Shown here: positions 1-9,495 of the stretch, piece by piece
Layout: every line of letters begins with the position of its first letter
Numbering within the stretch: position 1 is the first letter of the stretch
Assembly (NCBI RefSeq): GCF_009737085.1
Contig: NZ_WOVL01000027.1
Span: forward strand, 1-64,000
DNA: 64,000 bases
Direction of reading: 5' to 3'
Source: Paenibacillus sp. NEAU-GSW1
GTDB lineage: Bacteria > Bacillota > Bacilli > Paenibacillales > Paenibacillaceae
Translations under genes and position numbers: made by a program
Notes under the pieces: model-generated
What the model saw: only the letters and a program-made list of their open reading frames with translations
The model's database searches: none
What the model was told of the DNA's origin: nothing

Positions 1-109
1 GTCAGCGTTCGTTTTTGTGAAGGGATTCCCACTTTACCTCGTTGATTCAAAGGAATCCCTGAGCAATGGCGATCGGAAGAACATTTAAATGTGCAGTTTG
101 CTGTTTTAC

Positions 110-167
110 CCAAATAAAACAGGGGGGGTATCCCATCGTCATTTTAATGACTTATGGGACACCCCCC
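110..167 (-). terminator. Rho-independent terminator of the biotin operon
   Basis: Two 14-nt arms (123-136 and 154-167) pair with a single wobble, and an inner gtcatt/aatgac stem extends the hairpin. On the minus strand a T-rich run (positions 120-112) follows. The hairpin begins inside the last codons of bioC, so the operon ends here. A second, weaker 9-bp inverted repeat (21-29/52-60) further downstream has no T tract. Confidence 0.85.
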
Positions 168-1007
168 GGACATTGCTTGCATGATGATAACCTCATAGGT
201 AGCGGAAACTCCGCCTGGCGTGCTGAACCTGCTTTCATACTCCTTAAACATGCTGGCAAAAAGACGCCGTGACCCGTGACTGCCTCCAGTTGCGGCTTCG
301 CTTGCGCTTGCTCCTTGTCCTTTGACAGCCCGTAGAAACTCCCTCGCCGTCGCATACTCTTCCTTGCGATCATACTGCTCATGCTGAATAGCTGAGAAAC
401 CCGCTTCCCTTAGCTTTTCTCCCCATTCATTCGCAGATTGAAACGTTAACCCGTGACGCTTCGGCTCCAGTCCGGAAGCGCAATAGACTTCATCAAAAGC
501 CGCATGCAATTCGCGAAACGTGTCCGGACCAAACGTTGCGAACGCCAACAATCCTCCGGGGCGCAGCAACCGGCGAAGGGCCCCCAGCGTTTGCTGCGGA
601 TCGCTCAGCCATTGAAAGCAAGCATTCGAAACGATCAGATCGAATGAGGATGCCGGAGCGTTCGCGGACCATATTTCGGCATCGGCAAGCAGAAAGCGAA
701 CATTGGAGCGTTCCGCTTCCTTTCGTTGAAGGATGCGAGTTTCGGCCGCTCGCAGCATAGCCGGCGCCAGATCAAGCGCTGTAATTGCAGCGTTTGGCCA
801 ATGGTTGACCAGCATTTCGGTCAACGCGCCGGTTCCGCATCCAATTTCGAGAATTTGAAGCTGCTCCTTCCTCGCGCTGCTCGCCCATTGATTGAAAGAA
901 GCGGCAAGGCGGCTTGCCATTTGGCGCTGTACCAAGGCGTGCGCATCATAGGAACCTGCTGCGCTTCTGTCGAATTGCCGTCCAATCGACGCTTTTCTAT
1001 CCGCCAT
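144..1007 (-). CDS. bioC: Malonyl-ACP O-methyltransferase BioC
   Basis: SAM-dependent methyltransferase that in the BioC-BioH pathway methylates the free carboxyl of malonyl-ACP, so that fatty acid synthesis can build the pimeloyl chain of biotin. The protein is 287 residues. The SAM-binding motif I is visible as LEIGCGTGALTE, followed by a LDLAPAML acidic-loop region. The open frame extends upstream to 1229, but that extension lies inside the preceding hydrolase gene and reads as non-protein. The ATG at 1007 gives the usual family start (MADRKASIGRQFDRSA) and an 11-base overlap with the hydrolase stop. It is the last gene of the biotin operon, and the terminator hairpin overlaps its stop codon. 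The assignment is strong because of the motif plus the context. Confidence 0.9.
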   Translation of the reverse strand: MADRKASIGRQFDRSAAGSYDAHALVQRQMASRLAASFNQWASSARKEQLQILEIGCGTGALTEMLVNHWPNAAITALDLAPAMLRAAETRILQRKEAERSNVRFLLADAEIWSANAPASSFDLIVSNACFQWLSDPQQTLGALRRLLRPGGLLAFATFGPDTFRELHAAFDEVYCASGLEPKRHGLTFQSANEWGEKLREAGFSAIQHEQYDRKEEYATAREFLRAVKGQGASASEAATGGSHGSRRLFASMFKEYESRFSTPGGVSATYEVIIMQAMSGGCPISH

Positions 1008-1728
1008 TCCACCAGCTCCTAAGCGATTCCGCCACATCCGCTTCTCGTCCCCGGAACGGCGCGTGCCCGCATTCTGGAACGGCGAGCAGCTTTGCCTGAG
1101 GCAAATGCAGGAGCAGCTCCTCGGCCGCTGCATAAGGAATGATCTGGTCATCGGCGCCATGCGCGAGAAATACCGGACAATCGATTTCTGAAAGCCGCGG
1201 CAGGAAATCGACACTGCGGAGAATCTCAAGTCCTGCGATTAGCGCTGAGGCATTCCAAGTTCCGCTTCGCGGAAACTCTATTTCGCCATCCGTTTCTGTC
1301 TCCGAAAATACGAGTTGCCGGAATCGTTGCTCTACCGCTTGCCGATCCTTCCCGATTCCAATGATCATCTGCCTTACATATGCATCGGCCCAACCCAAAT
1401 TCGTCTGTCCTTTGGGACGAGTGAATTTAGCCGTAGCCGCAAACAAAACAAGACCGTCCGCCAGCCCTTGGATCGCAAGCCTGAGCGCCAGCAATCCGCC
1501 AAGCGACCACCCTCCGATTAGAAGCGGACCGGAGGCCGCTGACCGCGCTTCTCTCGCGGCAGTTTCCGTCAATCGCATCATTTCCTCCGCTGAGGAGGCT
1601 GTGCTGTACACGAGAGAAACGTGATGAAATTCCGGCAGAAGCTCGCGAAGCCGATCAAAGACCGAATCCGGCATGCTCCATCCTGTCAGCCATAGGACAG
1701 TGCTCTTCTGCTGTAGATTCAATTTCAT
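997..1728 (-). CDS. Alpha/beta hydrolase, probable BioH-type pimeloyl-ACP methyl ester esterase
   Basis: Alpha/beta-hydrolase of 243 residues. The nucleophile elbow GWSLGG, the acid-residue region GADDQIIP and the C-terminal histidine in ECGHAPF form the expected Ser-Asp-His triad. The N-terminal LTGWSMP resembles the oxyanion-hole segment of BioH/BioG proteins. Sitting between bioF and bioC, it most likely removes the methyl group that BioC added, releasing pimeloyl-ACP for BioF. The ATG at 1728 overlaps the bioF stop as ATGA, which supports this start over the longer frame beginning at 1770. BioH, BioG and other esterases with this role are not clearly homologous subtypes, so I assign the role by position and triad and give no gene symbol. 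Confidence 0.82.
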   Translation of the reverse strand: MKLNLQQKSTVLWLTGWSMPDSVFDRLRELLPEFHHVSLVYSTASSAEEMMRLTETAAREARSAASGPLLIGGWSLGGLLALRLAIQGLADGLVLFAATAKFTRPKGQTNLGWADAYVRQMIIGIGKDRQAVEQRFRQLVFSETETDGEIEFPRSGTWNASALIAGLEILRSVDFLPRLSEIDCPVFLAHGADDQIIPYAAAEELLLHLPQAKLLAVPECGHAPFRGREADVAESLRSWWNGG

Positions 1729-2909
1729 TTTTCCCGCACCCCCAGACCCATGCGACGCCCTATGCCGCAAATTGTTGAAATCGCATCCTTAAGCGCATCA
1801 GGAGCATGCGCCGCCGATAAGGAAAAGCGAATTCGCGCAGTGCCGTCGGGGACAGTCGGAGGGCGTATGGCAACTGCTGCAATCCCCTTCGCATCAAGCG
1901 CTTCGCTGAATTGCAGAGCGGCGCCGTTATCCCCCAGAATCAAAGGAACAATCGGCGAATCTCCCTCCCCGACATCAAAGCCCTCCTCCCTCAACGAGGA
2001 GCGGAAAAACCGGCTTGCCTCCAGCAATCGTTCCCGGCGCCAATGCTCGGTTTGCACAAGCTCCAGCGCTTTTCCGATTCCCGTTACGAGAGACGGCGGC
2101 AGCGCTGTGGAATAAATGAGCGGACGAGCTTTGTTAATCAGCCATCTTATCAACGCGCCGCTTCCGCAAACATAAGCTCCGTATACGCCAAACGCTTTGC
2201 TGAACGTTCCGATATGAACATCCACTTCACGCTCTAGCCCGAGTTCCTGGCTTAATCCCTCGCCGCGCGGCCCGTAGACCCCTCCGCTGTGCGCTTCGTC
2301 AACGATGAGGATGGCATCGAACTCCCGCTTGAGCATGACGAGCTCATGCAAGCGAGCCCGGTCGCCGTCCATCGAGAAAACAGCATCGGTAACGATCAGC
2401 TTGCGGCGTTTATCCCGATGCTTGCTCAATAACGCGCGCAAATGCTCCATGTCGTTATGGCGGTATCGGGCATGCTCGGCACGGCTGAGCATAATGCCGT
2501 CGACAATGCTTGCATGATTCAGCCGATCGCTGAATACGACATCTTCTCGGCCTGCCAAAGCGCTGATAATACCGACATTAGCCATATATCCATTGGCAAA
2601 AACGAGGGCCGCCTCGCATTTCTGCCAACGCGCAAGCGACTCTTCAAGGTTCCGATAGGGCTGGCGATTGCCGGTCACAAGACGCGAAGCTCCCGCTCCC
2701 GCTCCTTCCGTGAGCAGCGATTCGCGCATCGCTTCGGCGATGGCAGGATGTCCGGCAAGCCCCAAATAGTCATTCGAGGATAAGTTAAGCAATACTCGCC
2801 CTTCCCGCATCATGAGACCGGGATTGCCTTCGAAAGGCGCGTTTATGCGCAACCGGCGTTCCAGCAATGCCCGGTCCAACGCTTCGAGTTCTTTTTCCAT
2901 CCAATTCAT
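1725..2909 (-). CDS. bioF: 8-amino-7-oxononanoate synthase BioF
   Basis: PLP-dependent alpha-oxoamine synthase of 394 residues, condensing pimeloyl-ACP (or -CoA) with L-alanine to give 8-amino-7-oxononanoate. Family motifs visible are SSNDYLGLAGHP near the N-terminus, VDEAHSGGVYG (PLP aspartate and histidine) and GTFSKAFGVYGAY carrying the Schiff-base lysine. The length is normal. A strong AAGGCGGGG ribosome site precedes the ATG at 2909, and the gene starts 12 bases after bioB. Its stop overlaps the next gene by ATGA, which indicates translational coupling. Confidence 0.96.
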   Translation of the reverse strand: MNWMEKELEALDRALLERRLRINAPFEGNPGLMMREGRVLLNLSSNDYLGLAGHPAIAEAMRESLLTEGAGAGASRLVTGNRQPYRNLEESLARWQKCEAALVFANGYMANVGIISALAGREDVVFSDRLNHASIVDGIMLSRAEHARYRHNDMEHLRALLSKHRDKRRKLIVTDAVFSMDGDRARLHELVMLKREFDAILIVDEAHSGGVYGPRGEGLSQELGLEREVDVHIGTFSKAFGVYGAYVCGSGALIRWLINKARPLIYSTALPPSLVTGIGKALELVQTEHWRRERLLEASRFFRSSLREEGFDVGEGDSPIVPLILGDNGAALQFSEALDAKGIAAVAIRPPTVPDGTARIRFSLSAAHAPDALKDAISTICGIGRRMGLGVREK

Positions 2910-2921
2910 ATCGACCCCGCC

Positions 2922-3920
2922 TTACAACGCATTCAATTCGATTTCAAAGCCCAAATCCTCGATAATCTGATGATCGGTCGTAATTTCCTGGCCTGCCGTC
3001 GTCAAGTAGTCGCCTACGAACAACGAATTCGCAGCGTACAAAGAGAGCGGCTGCAGCGTGCGAAGGTTCACTTCGCGTCCGCCCGCCACGCGGATTTCTT
3101 TCGACGGGCACATAAACCGGAACAACGCTAACACCTTTAGCGCTTTCATAGCCGGCGTGCGCCCCATATGTTCAAGAGGCGTTCCCGGAATCGCATTGAG
3201 GAAATTAATCGGAATCGAATCCGCATCGAGCTCGCGCAGCGCAAGCGCCATTTCGACGATTTCAACATTCGTCTCGCCCATTCCGATAATGACGCCGGAG
3301 CAAGGCGACATGCCGTTCAGCTTTACTTTTTCCACCGTTTCAACACGCTGGTCGTACGTATGGGTCGAAGTGATGGACGGGTAATTCGCTTTGCTGGTGT
3401 TCAAGTTATGGTTGTAGCGATGGACGCCCGCTTCCGCCAGACGTTCGGCTTGTTCGTCCTTCAGAATGCCAAGGCATGCGCAAATTTTGAGCGGCATCGT
3501 GTCGCGAATTTCTTTGACCGCGCTCACCACTTGATCGAGCTCTCTCTCTGTCGGCCCTTTCCCCGCGGCAACGATGCAATACGTACCGGCCTTGCGGGCC
3601 ATCGCTTCGCGCGCGCCTGCAAGAAGCGTATCTTTGTCCAGCAGCGTATATTTTTTCACCGGCGCAGTCGATACGATCGATTGCGAGCAGTAGCCGCAGT
3701 CCTCGGGACAAAGGCCGCTTTTGGCGTTGATGATCATATTCAGCTTCACTTTTTTGCCGTAAAAATGCTTTCTCACCCGAAATGCCGCCTGCAGCAGCGG
3801 CAGAACCTCGTCATTATCGGCTTCGAGAACGGCCAGCCCTTCTTCTGCCGTTAAACATTGGCCGCTCAGCGCCTTATCCGCCAGCGACTGCCACGCCAAA
3901 TCTTGTTCGTATGTTTTCAT
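2922..3920 (-). CDS. bioB: Biotin synthase BioB
   Basis: Radical-SAM enzyme of 332 residues that inserts sulfur into dethiobiotin. The SAM-cluster cysteines are C71, C75 and C78 in CPEDCGYCSQ. The conserved YNHNLNTS segment and the GMGET and FVGDYLTTAG motifs are also present, as expected for a BioB with a [2Fe-2S] sulfur-donor site. A GGGGGA ribosome site precedes the ATG. The gene lies between bioD and bioF on one transcript. Confidence 0.97.
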   Translation of the reverse strand: MKTYEQDLAWQSLADKALSGQCLTAEEGLAVLEADNDEVLPLLQAAFRVRKHFYGKKVKLNMIINAKSGLCPEDCGYCSQSIVSTAPVKKYTLLDKDTLLAGAREAMARKAGTYCIVAAGKGPTERELDQVVSAVKEIRDTMPLKICACLGILKDEQAERLAEAGVHRYNHNLNTSKANYPSITSTHTYDQRVETVEKVKLNGMSPCSGVIIGMGETNVEIVEMALALRELDADSIPINFLNAIPGTPLEHMGRTPAMKALKVLALFRFMCPSKEIRVAGGREVNLRTLQPLSLYAANSLFVGDYLTTAGQEITTDHQIIEDLGFEIELNAL

Positions 3921-3944
3921 CTGAAATCCCCCGTATATTGTTGT

Positions 3945-5998
<2,054 letters not shown>

Positions 5999-6054
5999 GA
6001 GACGTTCATATTGTTGTGTAGAAATGGGAAGTCACCGTCCATAAGGCCATTTTG

Positions 6055-6098
6055 ATTAATTGTTAACCAATATTATTTATATTAGGTTAACAATTAAT
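6055..6098 (-). promoter_or_regulatory. BirA (biotin repressor) operator
   Basis: A perfect 14-bp inverted repeat, attaattgttaacc (6055-6068) and ggttaacaattaat (6085-6098), is separated by 16 AT-rich bases. It matches the known Gram-positive BirA box, TTGTTAACC-N14-16-GGTTAACAA. It sits 57-100 bases upstream of bioA, and the AT-rich spacer could hold the -10 element. Biotinyl-AMP-loaded BirA should bind here and shut off the whole operon. Confidence 0.93.
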
Positions 6099-6147
6099 CG
6101 AGAACAGTTTAACAAACCGTGAACATGCCGTAAAGAAAATTTTTTAA

Positions 6148-6192
6148 AATAAAAAAACACCCCATTTGTTAGAAGTTGTCTAACAAACGGGG
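6148..6192 (-). terminator. Rho-independent terminator of the nre operon
   Basis: Arms 6160-6172 and 6180-6192 pair at 12 of 13 positions around a 7-nt loop. On the minus strand a run of seven T follows (6157-6151). It lies 11 bases after the sensor kinase stop and separates the nre operon from the bio promoter. Confidence 0.9.
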
Positions 6193-6202
6193 CGCAAAAT
6201 CA

Positions 6203-7306
6203 TTATCTCGGTATGGTTAAAACGACTGTTGTGCCTTTCCCTGCTTCTGAAGAGATGTCTATCTTGCCGCCAATGCTCTTGGCTCTTTCCTCCATACTAA
6301 AGAGACCGACGCCTTTGGAACTGCTATTTCTCGCAAAACCGTTCCCTGTATCCTCAATTCGCACCTCTATATAGGATTCCTTGTCGAGAACGGCCACATT
6401 GGCCTCTGACACGTCTGCATACTTCGCAATATTCGTTAGCGCTTCCTGGATGACTCTATAGATTGTTGTCTCTTCAAGAGCCCCCAGCCGCTTGCGCAAG
6501 CTGCCTTCCAATTTGACGCTTATACCGTAATGGTTTGTATAATTTTCGATATAGGTGCGAATGGCAGGGAGAACGCCCAAATCATCCAATACGGAGGGAC
6601 GAATTTGCCACGCAAGGCTTCGCACTTCTTCGATGATGCCGGAAACCTGTTGCCGGAGAGGGGCGATTTGCGAATCGGGTTCGTCGGCGATCAATCTGTC
6701 CATCCCGATTAATAAAGAAAACAGACTCTGCCCTATGCCGTCATGCAGCTCGCGGGAAAACTTTCTTCGTTCCTCCTCCTGAATTTGCAGCACCTGCGCC
6801 ATCATAATTTGCAGCTCTTCCTCTACCCTCTTCAGCTCCGTCACTTCATTGCGAATCGCCAGGTATTGATACGGTTTCCCCTCCTCATTGAGAAAAGGCA
6901 CAATCGTTGTGTCCACCCAATAGTAAGAGCCGTCTTTTGCCTTGTTTTTGAGTTCTCCGCGCCAAACCTTGCCTGACGAAATGCGGTTCCATAAGGCCGA
7001 CATAAAATCTTTATCATGATGACCGGAATTAATGATTCGATGGTCGTTTCCCAAAAGCTCTGTGCGAGGGTATTTGGAAATTTCGCAAAATTTATCGTTA
7101 ACGTATTGAATTTTCCCTTTCGCGTCAGTAGTGGCGACAATCGAAGATTCATCAAGCGCAAACTTCACATCGGTTAGCTGCTTAAGAGATTGTTTCAGGT
7201 CTTGCAGAAGCGAGGATTCCGAAATATGATCACCCAGACGAGCCAGCAATTGGTTAACATTCTCGCCAATTACTTCCGGATAACGACTTTCATGATCCTT
7301 ATTCAA
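6203..7306 (-). CDS. NreB-like soluble PAS sensor histidine kinase
   Basis: Cytoplasmic kinase of 367 residues without membrane segments. There is a PAS domain at about residues 45-160, a HisKA_3 dimerisation/phosphoacceptor region with H188 in RELHDGIGQSL, and a C-terminal ATPase domain (EALTNIAKYA N box, EDTGNGF G1 box, GVGLFSMEERA). This is the NarL/NreB/DegS architecture. It sits in the order nreA-nreC-nreB, so it should phosphorylate the adjacent regulator in response to nitrate or anaerobiosis. Unlike staphylococcal NreB it has a single cysteine (C74), so it cannot carry the four-cysteine oxygen-sensing cluster. The start is TTG at 7306 behind AAGAAGGGA, since a stop codon lies just upstream in frame, and it overlaps nreC by 8 bases. 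Confidence 0.85.
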   Translation of the reverse strand: MNKDHESRYPEVIGENVNQLLARLGDHISESSLLQDLKQSLKQLTDVKFALDESSIVATTDAKGKIQYVNDKFCEISKYPRTELLGNDHRIINSGHHDKDFMSALWNRISSGKVWRGELKNKAKDGSYYWVDTTIVPFLNEEGKPYQYLAIRNEVTELKRVEEELQIMMAQVLQIQEEERRKFSRELHDGIGQSLFSLLIGMDRLIADEPDSQIAPLRQQVSGIIEEVRSLAWQIRPSVLDDLGVLPAIRTYIENYTNHYGISVKLEGSLRKRLGALEETTIYRVIQEALTNIAKYADVSEANVAVLDKESYIEVRIEDTGNGFARNSSSKGVGLFSMEERAKSIGGKIDISSEAGKGTTVVLTIPR

Positions 7307-7952
7307 AGTTCAACAATCCCTTCTTCGCCGCATACTTCACTAATTCCGGCCTTGTTTTCAACCCCAGCTTCTCCATGACATTGCTTTTATGGGATTCCAC
7401 CGTTTTCACGCTTATAACTAACTGTTCAGCAATTTCTTTATTTGAAAATCCTTTCGCAATGAGAGCCACTATTTCTCTCTCGCGTTCCGAAAGCGTTTCA
7501 TACGTAACCTTGTTCTCTCCATTCTTAATCCGGTCCATATATTCATCCATCAGCCTCTTGGTGGCTGTAGGATATAGATAAGCATTTCCTGCTGCGACAG
7601 AGCGAATGGCTGTCAACAACTCGTCATGCGGAGCGCTCTTTAATATATATCCCGATGCGCCGACATGTATGGCTCTAAATAAATACTCATCATCATCGTG
7701 CATAGTGAGAATAAGAATGGCCAATTCAGGCATCAGTTTCCGCAATTTTTCCGTAGCCGTTAAGCCATCCATACCGGGGGGCATATTCAAATCCATTAAC
7801 ACGACATCCGGTTTGAGCACCTGCGCAGCTTGTATGCCTTCTTCGCCATCAGCCGCTTCCCCAATGACTTCTATACCATGCTTGCCGTTCAGCAGCATCA
7901 TTAGGCCTGATCTTACGACGGCATGATCATCCACTACTAAAATTTTCGGCAT
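7299..7952 (-). CDS. nreC: NreC-like LuxR/NarL-family response regulator
   Basis: Response regulator of 217 residues. The receiver domain has the acidic pocket DDH (D8-D9), phosphoacceptor D54 in VLMDLNMP and a conserved lysine in ILKSAP. A LuxR-type helix-turn-helix follows (LSEREREIVALIAKGFSNKEIAEQL, residues about 150-210). In staphylococci NreC activates nitrate and nitrite reductase genes. Here it probably acts on the molybdo-enzyme operon and narK in this window. It is preceded by a GGAGGATTGAA ribosome site, 84 bases after nreA. Confidence 0.88.
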   Translation of the reverse strand: MPKILVVDDHAVVRSGLMMLLNGKHGIEVIGEAADGEEGIQAAQVLKPDVVLMDLNMPPGMDGLTATEKLRKLMPELAILILTMHDDDEYLFRAIHVGASGYILKSAPHDELLTAIRSVAAGNAYLYPTATKRLMDEYMDRIKNGENKVTYETLSEREREIVALIAKGFSNKEIAEQLVISVKTVESHKSNVMEKLGLKTRPELVKYAAKKGLLNFE

Positions 7953-8036
7953 TTCAATCCTCCATTGCGACGCGGTTCATTCCGCTGCCGCCGCATTCAA
8001 TATCATAGCAAATAAAAAGAATTCCGTTAATGGAAT

Positions 8037-8498
8037 TCATTTCGTCATTTCCTTGTTATGCTCCGCCATAGATGACATCAGGGCGCGGAGGCTCTCCTGG
8101 GCTGCGCGTATTTCATCTTCTTCATATCCGATTGCTGTTCGTTTTCCGATATAAAGCAGCCCGCTCATTAGGGAAGTATCGTTGATTACTAACGGAAAGA
8201 CAGCTGCCGCTTGCAATTGTTCGGCTAACATGACCGGGCATTCGCGTCTTTCTTGAACAAGTTTAGGATGCGTATCGTCAAGCTTCACCCATCTGCCTAG
8301 ACGCAGCGCGGCTCCAGCTAATCCTTGCCCCGACTTGACCACCATATGCTGATAGCGATTGTTGCTGTTGCCTATTGCGTACTTCCATTTCATAGGTACG
8401 GACTTAGCTATGAAAGGAGCCAATGCGACAAAATCGCTCGAAGTTAAAGTTCGTATCTGCTCTAATTGTTCCATGATGTTCTTCCTAGTGCTTGCCAT
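8037..8498 (-). CDS. nreA: NreA-like GAF-domain nitrate receptor
   Basis: GAF-domain protein of about 153 residues, the usual length of NreA. In Staphylococcus, NreA binds nitrate and modulates NreB. The GAF signature VKSGQGLAGAALRLGRWVKL and the following CPVMLAEQLQAAAVFPL segment are visible. I chose the ATG at 8498 (MASTRKNI), with a GGAAGTGG stretch upstream. The frame is open to TTG 8531, but that codon lies almost on top of its own GAGGAAG site. It is the first gene of the nre operon. Function follows from family plus position; nitrate binding itself cannot be read from the sequence. Confidence 0.82.
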   Translation of the reverse strand: MASTRKNIMEQLEQIRTLTSSDFVALAPFIAKSVPMKWKYAIGNSNNRYQHMVVKSGQGLAGAALRLGRWVKLDDTHPKLVQERRECPVMLAEQLQAAAVFPLVINDTSLMSGLLYIGKRTAIGYEEDEIRAAQESLRALMSSMAEHNKEMTK

Positions 8499-8579
8499 CC
8501 CGGCCACTTCCATTCTATTAAGCCATGCCAAACTTCCTCACTTACTATTGTAAACGATTCTTTATGGCCTGTAAGTCAG

Positions 8580-8611
8580 GGAAAACCCTGATTTCCGCAT
8601 CAGGGTTTTCC
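8580..8611. repeat. 12-bp inverted repeat between nreA and fnr
   Basis: ggaaaaccctga (8580-8591) and tcagggttttcc (8600-8611) are perfect complements around an 8-nt loop. No T tract follows on either strand, so it is not an ordinary terminator. If nreA transcription starts near the FNR box at 8645-8660, this hairpin would sit at the 5' end of the nre leader RNA. It could also be a protein-binding palindrome. Confidence 0.6.
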
Positions 8612-8644
8612 TTATGGGAGTATCAGGAAAGTAAGGGTCTCAGC

Positions 8645-8660
8645 AGTGATTTTCCTCACA
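8645..8660. promoter_or_regulatory. FNR-type box between the nre operon and fnr
   Basis: AGTGA-TTTTCC-TCACA matches TGTGA-N6-TCACA at all but one position. It lies 107 bases upstream of the fnr ATG and 146 bases upstream of nreA, so it could serve either divergent unit. It would explain autoregulation of fnr. Confidence 0.55.
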
Positions 8661-8767
8661 CTATCGTAGGGAATATCGCTGCAAAAGATCAGTGTAACTC
8701 CCGATAAACAAAATTAGCCAAAACCTCTATGATCAAAGTAACAAAAAATGTCGAGGAGTTGGTCCAC

Positions 8768-9487
8768 ATGGCCATAAATATATCGGAAACCGTTCAGCAT
8801 AAAGGCATTACGGCATTTTTCTCCGAAACGAATTTTGATAAATTAAAAAGCATTATGTATCCCAAGCAAGCAAAGAAAGAGGAGCATTTATTCTGGGAAG
8901 GCGATACCGCAGACAAATTGTATTATGTCGTAAAGGGCGGCGTACGCGTCACGAAAATGTCGGAAACGGGTAAAAGCTTTATCTTGTATTTGCATCAGGC
9001 AGGAGATTTGTTCGGCCAAATCGATCCCTTTCAAGATTCTGTCCAAAGTTTTAGCGCAGAAGTGACTGCAGATTGCGAGATAGGCGTTATTTTGCGCAAG
9101 GATCTTGAAGTTCTATTATGGCAGCATGGAGATTTAGCGATCGAGTTTATGAGATGGATGGGCCTTGTTCATCGTATGACCGAATCCAAGTTTCGCGATC
9201 TCATGATGTACGGCAAACCAGGCGCTTTATGTTCCTTATTGATCAGGCTGAGCAACTCCTACGGCGTTCCGAAAGGCGAGCATGTGCTGATCGATTATAA
9301 AATCAACAATACGGAAATGGCCGATATGATTGGCTCCACCCGCGAGAACGTAAATCGGATGCTTAGCGATATGCGTAAAGAAGGTGTGATCGAATTTCAA
9401 AACGGATATATAGTCATTAAAGATATTGCCTACCTGCGCAGTATTTGCCGTTGCGAAAATTGCCCATTGGAAATATGCAGAATGTAA
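8768..9487 (+). CDS. fnr: Fnr, oxygen-sensing CRP-family anaerobic regulator
   Basis: Transcriptional activator of 239 residues. An N-terminal cyclic-nucleotide-binding-like beta roll (about 25-140) is followed by a dimer helix, then a winged helix with the recognition stretch MIGSTRENVNRML. The C-terminus carries CRCENCPLEIC, the cysteine cluster that in Bacillus Fnr binds a 4Fe-4S cluster at the C-terminal end rather than the N-terminal end used in E. coli. The ATG at 8768 is chosen because GAGGAG lies 9 bases upstream and the length equals the Bacillus family length. The longer frame from 8729 lacks a ribosome site. Matching boxes precede moeA, mobA, adhE and the nitrate reductase operon. 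Confidence 0.93.
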   Translation: MAINISETVQHKGITAFFSETNFDKLKSIMYPKQAKKEEHLFWEGDTADKLYYVVKGGVRVTKMSETGKSFILYLHQAGDLFGQIDPFQDSVQSFSAEVTADCEIGVILRKDLEVLLWQHGDLAIEFMRWMGLVHRMTESKFRDLMMYGKPGALCSLLIRLSNSYGVPKGEHVLIDYKINNTEMADMIGSTRENVNRMLSDMRKEGVIEFQNGYIVIKDIAYLRSICRCENCPLEICRM

Positions 9488-9495
9488 TGCCCGCT

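Noticed and set aside
1-110. Inverted repeat 21-29/52-60 as a second terminator
   Set aside because: No T tract on either strand; the real terminator is at 110-167.
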